Origin: UBA9647 sp049522195
Lineage (GTDB): Bacteria > Bacteroidota > Ignavibacteria > UBA10030
Reading direction: 5' to 3'
Assembly (NCBI GenBank): GCA_049522195.1
Contig: JBEKOB010000007.1
Coordinates: 1-64,000, forward strand
DNA: 64,000 nucleotides
Position 1 is the stretch's first letter. Each line of letters opens with the position of its first letter. The position numbers and the translations under genes were made by a program. Shown piece after piece: positions 1 through 7,859 of this stretch. The notes beneath the pieces are model-generated. The model was not told the origin of the DNA and ran no database searches. It saw only the letters and a program-made list of their open reading frames with translations.

Positions 1-1133
1 GCGTCGCGAACGTCCGGATTTGATCGCAGCACAGTTTGATATATCTCGATTGCGCTCCTGTAATCTTTGCCCAGGAAATAGACTGATCCGAGCTTGACCT
101 GGAGATCGAGAACAATTTCAGGATGGTAGGTCCAAATGGCTCGTCGATACGCGCTGGCTGCCGCCTGAATGGAATCAAGACGCTGGTAGGCCAGCGCAAG
201 GTTGAGATAGTAGACGCTGTTTTCATTGTCCAGTGCGATCGCATGGTTATATGCGGCGACCGAAGAATCGTACATGGCAAGCCAGTAGTAGGAATGGCCC
301 AGATTCCCAAAGTAGCTCGCGTTCAGAGAATCGAGTTGTGTCGCCCGGCGGAAAGCATGGACCGCAGGGCGGTAATGGTCGAGGTTACGGTAGCATAGAC
401 CAACCTTGTTCAAGAACTCGGCGTTGTTGGGGCGCAAGGCCGCAGCCCGCTGATAGAGAGAAAGGGCCGCGTCAAATCGTTTCTTGCCGTAGTGTATGGA
501 TGCCAGGACGTTCAGAGCGGGAACGAAATTGGGATTCAGCTTCAGAGAGGAGTTCAGGCAGGTGATTGCCGTATCGGAATTCAGAAGCCCGATCATGATG
601 TTCGCAAGATAGTAATGACTGAGGAAATCATTAGGGCTGAGTGCCAGGACCCGGCGGTAGATTGCCGCGGCATCTTCATACCTCTCGGGTTCGGTATACA
701 ACTGGCCAAGGGCAGTCAACGCGGGGATATAACTCGAATCTTGCCGCAGGATAACTTCATACTGGTCCTGTCCCTCTTTCACTGATCCCGACTGAACTAA
801 AAACCGCGCAAACTGAAACCGATAGCTCACATTCATTGAATCGAGGCTCACCGCCGCTTCGAGATACTTCAAAGCGTGTTGCACGTCATTGAGTGATGCG
901 TACGTTATCCCGAGTCCGAATCTCTCGGAAGCCGAACCTGTATCAGCTCCCGCAAGAAAAAACATCCTCGTGGCATCGAGGAACCCGCCGTTCGCATTGG
1001 ATGCATTTGCTGCACGTACCAGGCTATCCCTGCGGACTTTTACACTGTCGGATGGCGTCGCCTGGAGGCCTGCGACGATGAACAAGCAGAGAACAGCAAG
1101 AGCGACCCTCGAGTGTGATCTCGTGTGTTTCAT
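1..1133 (-). CDS. Exported tetratricopeptide-repeat protein, 3' end outside the window
   Basis: The frame opens at an ATG at 1133 and stays open to the left edge, giving about 377 residues with no stop, so the gene is partial. Residues 1-26 form a signal peptide (basic start, hydrophobic VALAVLCLFIVAGL core, then a small-residue region). The rest is a chain of TPR-like helical pairs, for example YEDAAAIYRRVLALSPND and YDSSVAAYNHAIALDNEN. TPR arrays bind other proteins; no enzymatic domain is visible. It lies 28 bp after the APC permease and is probably the last visible gene of the sugar operon. The partner is unknown. A second TPR protein (12776-14056) sits on the other side of the operon. 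Confidence 0.85.
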   Translation of the reverse strand, partial: MKHTRSHSRVALAVLCLFIVAGLQATPSDSVKVRRDSLVRAANASNANGGFLDATRMFFLAGADTGSASERFGLGITYASLNDVQHALKYLEAAVSLDSMNVSYRFQFARFLVQSGSVKEGQDQYEVILRQDSSYIPALTALGQLYTEPERYEDAAAIYRRVLALSPNDFLSHYYLANIMIGLLNSDTAITCLNSSLKLNPNFVPALNVLASIHYGKKRFDAALSLYQRAAALRPNNAEFLNKVGLCYRNLDHYRPAVHAFRRATQLDSLNASYFGNLGHSYYWLAMYDSSVAAYNHAIALDNENSVYYLNLALAYQRLDSIQAAASAYRRAIWTYHPEIVLDLQVKLGSVYFLGKDYRSAIEIYQTVLRSNPDVRD

Positions 1134-1161
1134 GACTAACCTCCATAGTAAATCGCGAACC

Positions 1162-2478
1162 CTAAACTGCACGGTTCTTTTTCTTCCAGAACATGAAGAC
1201 TGGCACCCCCACGGCGAGGAAGCCAAGTCCTGCAAGTGACTCCGCTGGTTTCTCGAACAGTGTATAAACAACGAACAGCGTTGAAATCGCGACAAAGACA
1301 ATCGGTGTAAACGGATATCCCAGGGTTTTATAAGGGCGCTCAGCTTCAGGTTTGCGGCGCCTGAAGAGGAAGATACTGAACGCGGCCAAGGCGAAGAATA
1401 TCCAATCAGTAAAAACCACATAAGAAATCAGACTTTCAAATGTCCCCCAGAACAGGATCAGCACGATTGCCCAAAACGATTGAAGGACAATGGAGAACAT
1501 CGGTGTGCGAAATCGCGGATGTACCTCTGCAACCTTCTTGAAGAAAAGCCCATCATTCGCCATGGCATAGTAAATCCTTGGAGCAGTCAGTGTGTAGATT
1601 CCAGCCGTACCAAACGTCGAGATGAAAATCGTGATCGCGATCAGGCTGCCGCCGATCGGACCGAGAACGAGGCTGATAGCATCCGAAGCGATATGCGGAG
1701 AGTTGGCCATTTGAGACGGGGGCATGAGGAACATATAAGCAACGTTTGTAAGGACATAAATGACCGTCACCGCTAGCGCTCCCAGGATGAGGGACATGGG
1801 AACGGTTCGTTTCGGGTCTTTCGCCTCAGCTGCCGTAAACGTTGCATGTTGCCATCCACCGAAGGACCAGAGTATGCTCACAAAGGCAAGTGTGAGTGCG
1901 CTCGAGAGGCCATGAGGTAAGTGCCCGAGCGGAATCGAAAAGTCGGTCGTCGAGCTCGAGCCCCAGCCAAGGCCGACAACAATGAGGACGGCGATACCGG
2001 TGATCTTCAGAACAGTGAACAGGTCCGAAAAAACGCCGCCGGCCTTCACGCCGAGAACGTTGATCGCAGTAACGAGAAGGATGCCGATGATTCCAACGAG
2101 GGTCGTATGCTCACCCGCAAACGGAAAGAAGAATCCGAGGTAGGTGGAGAACGCAAGAGCAAGTGCGGCAAGCGCCCCGGTGTTTACCACCAGGAAGTAC
2201 GCCCATCCATAGAGGAATCCGACGAGGCCACCATAGGCTTCAGACAGAAAGACATATACACCGCCGGCTCGAGGCATCATTCCGCCAAGTTCTGCGTACG
2301 TCAAAGCCCCACACATCGTAGTGATGCCCCCGAGAATCCAGATTCCCAAGATCCAGATTGGAGAGGGAAGAGCTTTTGCAATGAGGGCAGGCGTGAGAAA
2401 TATTCCGGAACCAATTGACGACCCAATGGCGATCATCGTCATGTCAAACAGGGACAGCTCACGCCGCAGTTCTGCCAT
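1162..2478 (-). CDS. APC-superfamily amino acid permease
   Basis: A 438-residue integral membrane protein with about 12 hydrophobic segments, the usual size for the amino acid-polyamine-organocation family. The first helix carries the family signature GSSIGSGIF (about residues 19-27), which forms part of the substrate site in LeuT-fold APC transporters. The even distribution of segments and the short termini resemble bacterial SLC7-like exchangers. The substrate cannot be read from the sequence; an amino acid is the family expectation. It lies 51 bp after the glycosidase gene in the same direction and is probably co-transcribed with the carbohydrate operon, so uptake of a peptide or amino acid released with the glycan is possible (inference). 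Confidence 0.9.
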   Translation of the reverse strand: MAELRRELSLFDMTMIAIGSSIGSGIFLTPALIAKALPSPIWILGIWILGGITTMCGALTYAELGGMMPRAGGVYVFLSEAYGGLVGFLYGWAYFLVVNTGALAALALAFSTYLGFFFPFAGEHTTLVGIIGILLVTAINVLGVKAGGVFSDLFTVLKITGIAVLIVVGLGWGSSSTTDFSIPLGHLPHGLSSALTLAFVSILWSFGGWQHATFTAAEAKDPKRTVPMSLILGALAVTVIYVLTNVAYMFLMPPSQMANSPHIASDAISLVLGPIGGSLIAITIFISTFGTAGIYTLTAPRIYYAMANDGLFFKKVAEVHPRFRTPMFSIVLQSFWAIVLILFWGTFESLISYVVFTDWIFFALAAFSIFLFRRRKPEAERPYKTLGYPFTPIVFVAISTLFVVYTLFEKPAESLAGLGFLAVGVPVFMFWKKKNRAV

Positions 2479-2529
2479 ACAAGAGGTCGATAATCAGAAA
2501 TGAATTGATCGTTAAGGTGGTTCCGTGGT

Positions 2530-4782
2530 CTAGATTTGTAACTGAATTCGTGTCCCAAGAACACTTTCGGCATGGTGTTCTCCGTCCAGCCACACCGTAA
2601 AACGCTTCCCCTGGATTCGCACGCGAATGCGTCTTCCCCGAATCAAGACATTGTCGACATTGACAGAGTCAATATCGAAAGGGAAGGGATCGATGACGAC
2701 GGAGAATTCCTCAGGGCGAATACCACAGACATATTTCAGGATCAGGTCATTGACCCAGGAATGCTGATAGTCATCGATTCCACGATACACGCTGGGCTTG
2801 CCTGAAACCGGGTTATAGTGCTCAAAGCAGTTCGGGCGATTCGGATTTCCTTCAAAGAACATCATTCTCACAAACTTTCCTATGAACTCTGCGGTTTTCT
2901 TGCGCAAGTCGGCATCGGAAAATGAGATTGCTGCGGAGGCAAGGGCTTCAGCGATATGGCTGTTCGTCATCGGCCAGACGCGACCGTTCCACGGACAATT
3001 CATGCGCGTCCCTTTCCAGCTCGGGGAAGAGGAAAAGAATTCGTCATCGGCACTCGATGATGGAATGGGATAAGGTGTCCAGAACTCTTTCTTGCTGAAA
3101 AGATGTCGTCTCAGACCGCGAAGATGGCTTTGATCAGCAATATCCGTGAAATAGGGATAAAAACATGTCGCCGCCTTCACCATTGTGCGCTGCCCGGTGG
3201 ACGGGTCGACATCAAAAAACATCTCTTCGTTCGGATCCCACATTTTCTCCCGGACGGCGCTTCTGATTTTGTCAGCCTCAATCCGCCAAAGGTCGGACTC
3301 GTCGGATTTACCGAGCTTCTCTGCGACGGCCGACATGGCTCGCTTGAGCTCATATAAGTAGACCGTTACATCGACCCCTTTCAGTCTGAAAACCTCCCCC
3401 CAATGTTCCTGATCGGCTTTTGCATTGACAGCCGTATATCGGTGCATGTACTCCTGGCCAGTCTCGTAATGATTGTCGATATCATAGAGACCGCTCACTT
3501 CTTCATCCCGTTCCTTGTCAAAGTAGCTTACGTATTTCTTCAAACCTTCATAGACATTCTGAAGATACTCGAGAGAAGGATGAATGCAGTGCAATTGCAG
3601 CAGAGCGTTTCCCCAGTTTGCGTGATAGAACATCTCCTGGCGATAGTAATTCATGTCGATGTAGCCACGAAATCCACCATCCTCCCGCTGATTGTCGATG
3701 AATGTGAGGAGGCTTCCCTGGGCAAGCTCGGCTTCATGCATCCATCGGTTTTCCAGCATGTGACATTGGGCGCTGTAGGATATGGGAGCGCGAAAGTATC
3801 CGATACCCTCTGAAACAAATGGTCTCTTGTAATTACCCTCGTTGCCATACTGCGTGTTAAGCTTCAACCCGTACCACCGATACCAATAGTATCGCGCCAG
3901 GAACTGATCGGAGCATTCGAAGGAGGGAACGGATTCAAAATGATCATTCCAATTAATCCGGCTCAATTCAATCGGATCGGACTGACAGAGAACCGCCTGG
4001 ATATTATGGAGAGTCTCGTCGCTCGATGGTGAAGCTCCGAAGGCAATCGGGATTTGGATTTCTTTACCGGCACCCAGCAAGATTCGCGTGTGGAGTGCAA
4101 TGTAAACCAATCCCTCGTTTGTGGTCTCGCTCAGTTTGGATGTGTTGGGAAGTCGACCATTGACAAACGTCTCAAACCAGGGGGTGATAGACCACCGGGG
4201 CTGAAGGGATGTCCGTTCGCTCAGGTTCACCGAATAAGTCTGGGTCTTGGCTCGCATCGCAAACGCGCATGCGATCTCCACGTGAGGTGTCACGGACGGT
4301 CGTACAAATTTCTTGAAAGAGAACATTCCCTTCACACGTCCAACATCAGCCAACCAGGCGGATGACTTGGAAGGCGCGTGTTCCTGTGCGGTCCAGGCGA
4401 CGAGATGCAGCCGGATTCTCTTCCGGGAGTTGTTGCTTATGCTGACCATGGAGACTGCAACGTCGCTTGAGAGGAGCGATTTTGTTTCCTCGACCTGGAT
4501 CTTCAAGCTGTTATCATCAGACGAAAGGTCGTACAGTTGTGTCAGGCACGCCGGGTTCCAGACACGGCCTTTCAACCTGAGCTTGCACTCAGAGCCATTG
4601 TCATCGAGAATTGTCCAGGTAAACAGAGGTTTGACTTCATAGTTGTAGTAGTGCGCTTCATCCCAGAAGCCAGGAGAATCGAGATAGAGCGGAAATGTTG
4701 GGGCCCAGAGCAGGCGATTTCCGCCTCCCAGGTACCACTTGTCGTTTCGCTCGAGGAATCGGAGCACATCGGTTGTTTTCAT
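2530..4782 (-). CDS. MGH1/GH63-like (alpha/alpha)6 glycosidase
   Basis: About 750 residues from ATG 4782; a TTG four codons upstream (4794) is an alternative, and neither has a clear ribosome-binding site. The C-terminal two thirds carry landmarks of the six-hairpin glycosidases of the GH63/mannosylglycerate-hydrolase type: a DGGFRGYID stretch near the middle, FWTPYPIPS, and WNGRVWPMTNSH late in the barrel, which matches the conserved W-x-GP/R-VW motif. The N-terminal 250 residues look like the beta-sandwich that precedes such barrels. There is no signal peptide, so it probably acts in the cytoplasm on an imported oligosaccharide. It follows the MalG-type permease by 33 bp. The substrate is not predictable; alpha-linked glucose or mannose is the family norm. 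Confidence 0.75.
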   Translation of the reverse strand: MKTTDVLRFLERNDKWYLGGGNRLLWAPTFPLYLDSPGFWDEAHYYNYEVKPLFTWTILDDNGSECKLRLKGRVWNPACLTQLYDLSSDDNSLKIQVEETKSLLSSDVAVSMVSISNNSRKRIRLHLVAWTAQEHAPSKSSAWLADVGRVKGMFSFKKFVRPSVTPHVEIACAFAMRAKTQTYSVNLSERTSLQPRWSITPWFETFVNGRLPNTSKLSETTNEGLVYIALHTRILLGAGKEIQIPIAFGASPSSDETLHNIQAVLCQSDPIELSRINWNDHFESVPSFECSDQFLARYYWYRWYGLKLNTQYGNEGNYKRPFVSEGIGYFRAPISYSAQCHMLENRWMHEAELAQGSLLTFIDNQREDGGFRGYIDMNYYRQEMFYHANWGNALLQLHCIHPSLEYLQNVYEGLKKYVSYFDKERDEEVSGLYDIDNHYETGQEYMHRYTAVNAKADQEHWGEVFRLKGVDVTVYLYELKRAMSAVAEKLGKSDESDLWRIEADKIRSAVREKMWDPNEEMFFDVDPSTGQRTMVKAATCFYPYFTDIADQSHLRGLRRHLFSKKEFWTPYPIPSSSADDEFFSSSPSWKGTRMNCPWNGRVWPMTNSHIAEALASAAISFSDADLRKKTAEFIGKFVRMMFFEGNPNRPNCFEHYNPVSGKPSVYRGIDDYQHSWVNDLILKYVCGIRPEEFSVVIDPFPFDIDSVNVDNVLIRGRRIRVRIQGKRFTVWLDGEHHAESVLGTRIQLQI

Positions 4783-4815
4783 GATTTTGTCCAATCTGAA
4801 AGAGGCATCAAGTCT

Positions 4816-5634
4816 TCAGCCCTTCAGCCCGGTCATCGTGATTCCTTTGACGAAGTACTTCTGTGCGGCGATGAACACGATGACGACAGGGAGCATCACG
4901 ACAACGGCCGCGGCCATCTGATGAGGCCAGTCGGTCGTGTAGAGGTTGCTGAAATTTGCTATACCAACTTCGACGGTCCGCATGTCGACGCGGTTCGTAA
5001 CAATCAAGGGCCACAAGAAATCTTTCCAACTCCCCATGAACGCGAAAATTCCCAGGGTAGCAAGAGCCGGCTTTGACAACGGGAGGATCACTCTGAGGAA
5101 GATCGTCATTTCCGATGCGCCGTCAATTCGAGCGGCATCCTCAAGGTCCCTCGGAATAGTCAGGAAGAATTGCCGCAGCAGAAATATTCCCCAAACGCTT
5201 GAGAGTGTCGGCGTAAAGAGAGCCCAGTACGTATTCACCCAGCCGAAGGTGGTGATGAGGAGGAAGGCCGGAATGATCGTCACGATCGCAGGGATCATCA
5301 TCGTGCCAAGGTACAACGCGAAGATCCTGTCACGCCATTTGAAACGAAGTCGGGCGAATGCATAACCCGCCATAGAGCAGAATGTCAGCTGTCCGATGAC
5401 AGAAGCGGCGGCGACGATCATCGAGTTGAGAAAGAATCTCCCGAACGGCTGGAGGGTCATCGCTTCCTGATAGTTCGACCATTTGAAGGCAGAAGGGAGG
5501 AAGTGCGGAGGGAATTGATAGACCTCCAATTCTCCCATGAACGATGTGCTCAGCATCCAGAGAAACGGGACGAGCATCGAAAGGGCAATCAGGAGCAAAC
5601 CACTATATATGAGCAGCCGATTGACGTACTTCAT
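4816..5634 (-). CDS. Carbohydrate ABC transporter permease, MalG type
   Basis: A 272-residue permease with six membrane segments and the cytoplasmic EAA loop EDAARIDGASEMTIFLRVIL (about residues 187-206), which docks on the ATPase. The N-terminal pattern (one helix, then a periplasmic loop with YQFPPHFLPSAFKWSNY) is typical of the MalG half of CUT1 sugar importers. The MalF half is encoded in the same operon but fused to the binding protein (7860-10172). No ATPase gene is adjacent. It starts 16 bp after the GH18-like gene. Specificity is unknown beyond a mono- or oligosaccharide. Confidence 0.92.
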   Translation of the reverse strand: MKYVNRLLIYSGLLLIALSMLVPFLWMLSTSFMGELEVYQFPPHFLPSAFKWSNYQEAMTLQPFGRFFLNSMIVAAASVIGQLTFCSMAGYAFARLRFKWRDRIFALYLGTMMIPAIVTIIPAFLLITTFGWVNTYWALFTPTLSSVWGIFLLRQFFLTIPRDLEDAARIDGASEMTIFLRVILPLSKPALATLGIFAFMGSWKDFLWPLIVTNRVDMRTVEVGIANFSNLYTTDWPHQMAAAVVVMLPVVIVFIAAQKYFVKGITMTGLKG

Positions 5635-5650
5635 CCAGATCGAACATTGA

Positions 5651-6697
5651 TTACTTCATGGGATTGATCTGCTTCCACACCTCGGGATCTTCGTGCCCCA
5701 GCCGCCAAACGGAGATGCCCCTGAACTGATATTTCTTCAGAAGCGCGAGCTTCGCGGCGAGTGACCGTGCATCTTCGAGGTAGATGTATTCATTGAGAAA
5801 CTCGTTTTGGTAGACCGCATAGGAGACCTTTTCCCGGTCATCCCAGCGCCACTCAGCTTTGTATCGTTCCGCGAGACCAATCGCTTCGGCATAGTCGAGA
5901 CTTCTCCCCCAGACATGAGCCTGATTGTCCAGGTATGAGGGTTGCCAGCGATAGGAATAGAAGGGGATACCAAGCGAAATCTTGCTCGGCGGTACCCCTT
6001 TAAGCACGAATTGAATCACTGCTTCCATCCACGGTATGCCCGCAACCGGGCCTGGAATTGTTCTGTGCGTGTGCTCATCGTAGGTCATAAGAGAGATGAA
6101 GTCTCCGATTTCGCCAAGCGCCTTGTAGTCGTACACACCGCGCCAATATTCATGGATCCATTTGTGATACTCTGTAGGACCGGCGTCGTCGCTTGTGCGG
6201 GGGACTGCGGCAATACTTATGGCGTAGCCATTCGCATGGAGCGTGGTTGCAGCCTGGCGATAGAAATCGGTGAACGCGTCCTTGTCCGATATATGGATGT
6301 CTTCATAATCGAACTGAATGCCATAGTACCGGTTCTCTTTACAGACTCGCACCATGTTGCTGACAGCCCTTGCACGAGCAAGGGAATCGTGCAGGAGTTT
6401 GTGGAAAGAAGGCTGGTCAAATCCTGCATTGACAACGAGTGGCATCACTTTGACGTTGTTCTTTGCAGAGAGATCAATGATTCTCCGATCGACCGATCCC
6501 CACATATCCCCATGTTCGTCCATCTTGTACGATTGCGGTCCCACAATGTCGATCGACCGAATATGCGATCGAAAGCTCTCAAAACACTGCTCATTGTCGA
6601 TCGTGTAAAACATCGCCTCTATCCGTTGGGCTGTTGTCACCTGAAGACCAACCATCACCCACAAGAAAACAACCGTGATTCGTTTTACGAACGTCAT
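5651..6697 (-). CDS. Secreted GH18-family glycoside hydrolase (chitinase/SleL-like)
   Basis: About 348 residues. ATG 6697 is preferred over an in-frame ATG at 6742, which would add 15 residues and overlap pfkA; the 6697 start gives a clean signal peptide (TFVKRITVVFLWVMVGLQVTTAQ). The TIM-barrel strand 4 motif reads YYGIQFDYED. It keeps the final Asp and catalytic Glu of the GH18 D-x-x-D-x-D-x-E motif but has lost the first two Asp, as in some YaaH/SleL-type members. The C-terminal GISVWRLGHEDPEVW is the usual GH18 last-strand region with its conserved Trp. It probably cleaves a beta-1,4-linked N-acetylglucosamine polymer (chitin or peptidoglycan glycan strands) in the periplasm or outside. 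It sits between pfkA and malG. Confidence 0.8.
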   Translation of the reverse strand: MTFVKRITVVFLWVMVGLQVTTAQRIEAMFYTIDNEQCFESFRSHIRSIDIVGPQSYKMDEHGDMWGSVDRRIIDLSAKNNVKVMPLVVNAGFDQPSFHKLLHDSLARARAVSNMVRVCKENRYYGIQFDYEDIHISDKDAFTDFYRQAATTLHANGYAISIAAVPRTSDDAGPTEYHKWIHEYWRGVYDYKALGEIGDFISLMTYDEHTHRTIPGPVAGIPWMEAVIQFVLKGVPPSKISLGIPFYSYRWQPSYLDNQAHVWGRSLDYAEAIGLAERYKAEWRWDDREKVSYAVYQNEFLNEYIYLEDARSLAAKLALLKKYQFRGISVWRLGHEDPEVWKQINPMK

Positions 6698-6726
6698 AGG
6701 AGTTCTTTCAAAGTATGCGGAGCGGA

Positions 6727-7836
6727 TTAGTCGCCGAAACAAATCCCCAGATCTCTGGCTGTGAGCATGGTGTCACAATCCAACGGGACTGTTTTCATGC
6801 GTCGGGTCGCCTGTTCCAGCGGAACGTACCGAACTGTCGGTGGATCGAGGGCGACCATAACACCTGATTTCCCCTCTTCGAGTGCTCGCACTGCAGCAGC
6901 ACCGAATCGAAGAGCGACAAGACGATCGAATGTCGTGGGGGAGCCTCCTCGCAAGAGGTGTCCCAACACGACGCAACGGGTCTCGCGACCCGTGAGTTGT
7001 TGAAGATCCGCTGCAACCCGCTCACCGGCGCCGCCCAACCGTTCGGCCCGTCCTAGTTCTTTCGATACCACTGACACGGTTCCTCCTTTTGATTTTGCTC
7101 CCTCGCCCACGACGACGATGGCGAAGTTACGACCCCGTGCGTACCGTTCTTGGATCTTCACAGCTACTTTGTTTATGTCGTACGGAATTTCGGGTATCAG
7201 GATTGCATCCGCGGTTCCGGATACGCCGCTGTTCAATGCAATCCATCCTGCGTACCGTCCCATGACTTCAACGACCATGACGCGCTGATGCGCTTCTGCG
7301 GTAGAGTGGAGCCGATCGAGGCACATTGTGGCGAATCCGACGGCAGTGTCGAAGCCGAACGTGATCACCGTCTTTTCGAGATCATTGTCGATCGTCTTCG
7401 GAACCCCAACCACACGAAGCCCCTTCTTGGCAAGCGCGTTTGAAATCGTCAGCGAGCCATCACCGCCGATGGAGATCAAGGCGTCGACCTTTGCCCGCTT
7501 GAAGAGCTTGACAAGCTCATCGGTGCGATCTGTTTCGTGCATCTTCCCATCTTTTCCTTTGACGGGATACTTCATAGGGTTCCCCTTGTTGGTGGTTCCC
7601 AGAATTGTCCCGCCGAGGTGAGTGATTCCCCTGACGCGTTCACTGGTAAGAGGAATCAGACCGCCGTCAGGATATTGTTCGGGGAGGAAAAGGCCGTTAT
7701 ATCCATCCCTGATGCCAACGCACTCCCAGCCCCTGTTCAGGGCGGCAACAACTGCAGCGCGGATAACTGCATTGAGCCCGGGGGCGTCACCGCCTCCGGT
7801 GTTGATTGCTATCCGTTTGATGGTTTTGTTTGCCAT
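6727..7836 (-). CDS. pfkA: 6-phosphofructokinase, mixed Gly/Lys active-site type
   Basis: A 369-residue enzyme phosphorylating fructose 6-phosphate in glycolysis. The frame runs upstream to 8136, but the true start is ATG 7836, preceded by a GGGAG ribosome-binding site and beginning at the conserved IAINTGGGDAPGLN nucleotide loop. GGDGS (about residues 124-128) has Gly where pyrophosphate-dependent enzymes have Asp, which argues for ATP. PKTIDND (146-152) has Lys where classical ATP enzymes have Gly; this combination is known from the actinobacterial group III ATP enzymes. The catalytic Asp of TIDND is present. It is placed between the two permease genes of a sugar importer, 23 bp after the fused one, so imported sugar may enter glycolysis directly. 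Confidence 0.95.
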   Translation of the reverse strand: MANKTIKRIAINTGGGDAPGLNAVIRAAVVAALNRGWECVGIRDGYNGLFLPEQYPDGGLIPLTSERVRGITHLGGTILGTTNKGNPMKYPVKGKDGKMHETDRTDELVKLFKRAKVDALISIGGDGSLTISNALAKKGLRVVGVPKTIDNDLEKTVITFGFDTAVGFATMCLDRLHSTAEAHQRVMVVEVMGRYAGWIALNSGVSGTADAILIPEIPYDINKVAVKIQERYARGRNFAIVVVGEGAKSKGGTVSVVSKELGRAERLGGAGERVAADLQQLTGRETRCVVLGHLLRGGSPTTFDRLVALRFGAAAVRALEEGKSGVMVALDPPTVRYVPLEQATRRMKTVPLDCDTMLTARDLGICFGD

Positions 7837-7859
7837 GATGTGTCTCCCTTTGAATGATT

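Noticed and set aside
4537..5076. Long plus-strand frame across the glycosidase/permease junction
   Set aside because: It is antisense to two well-supported genes, and its composition is that of a reverse-complement shadow.
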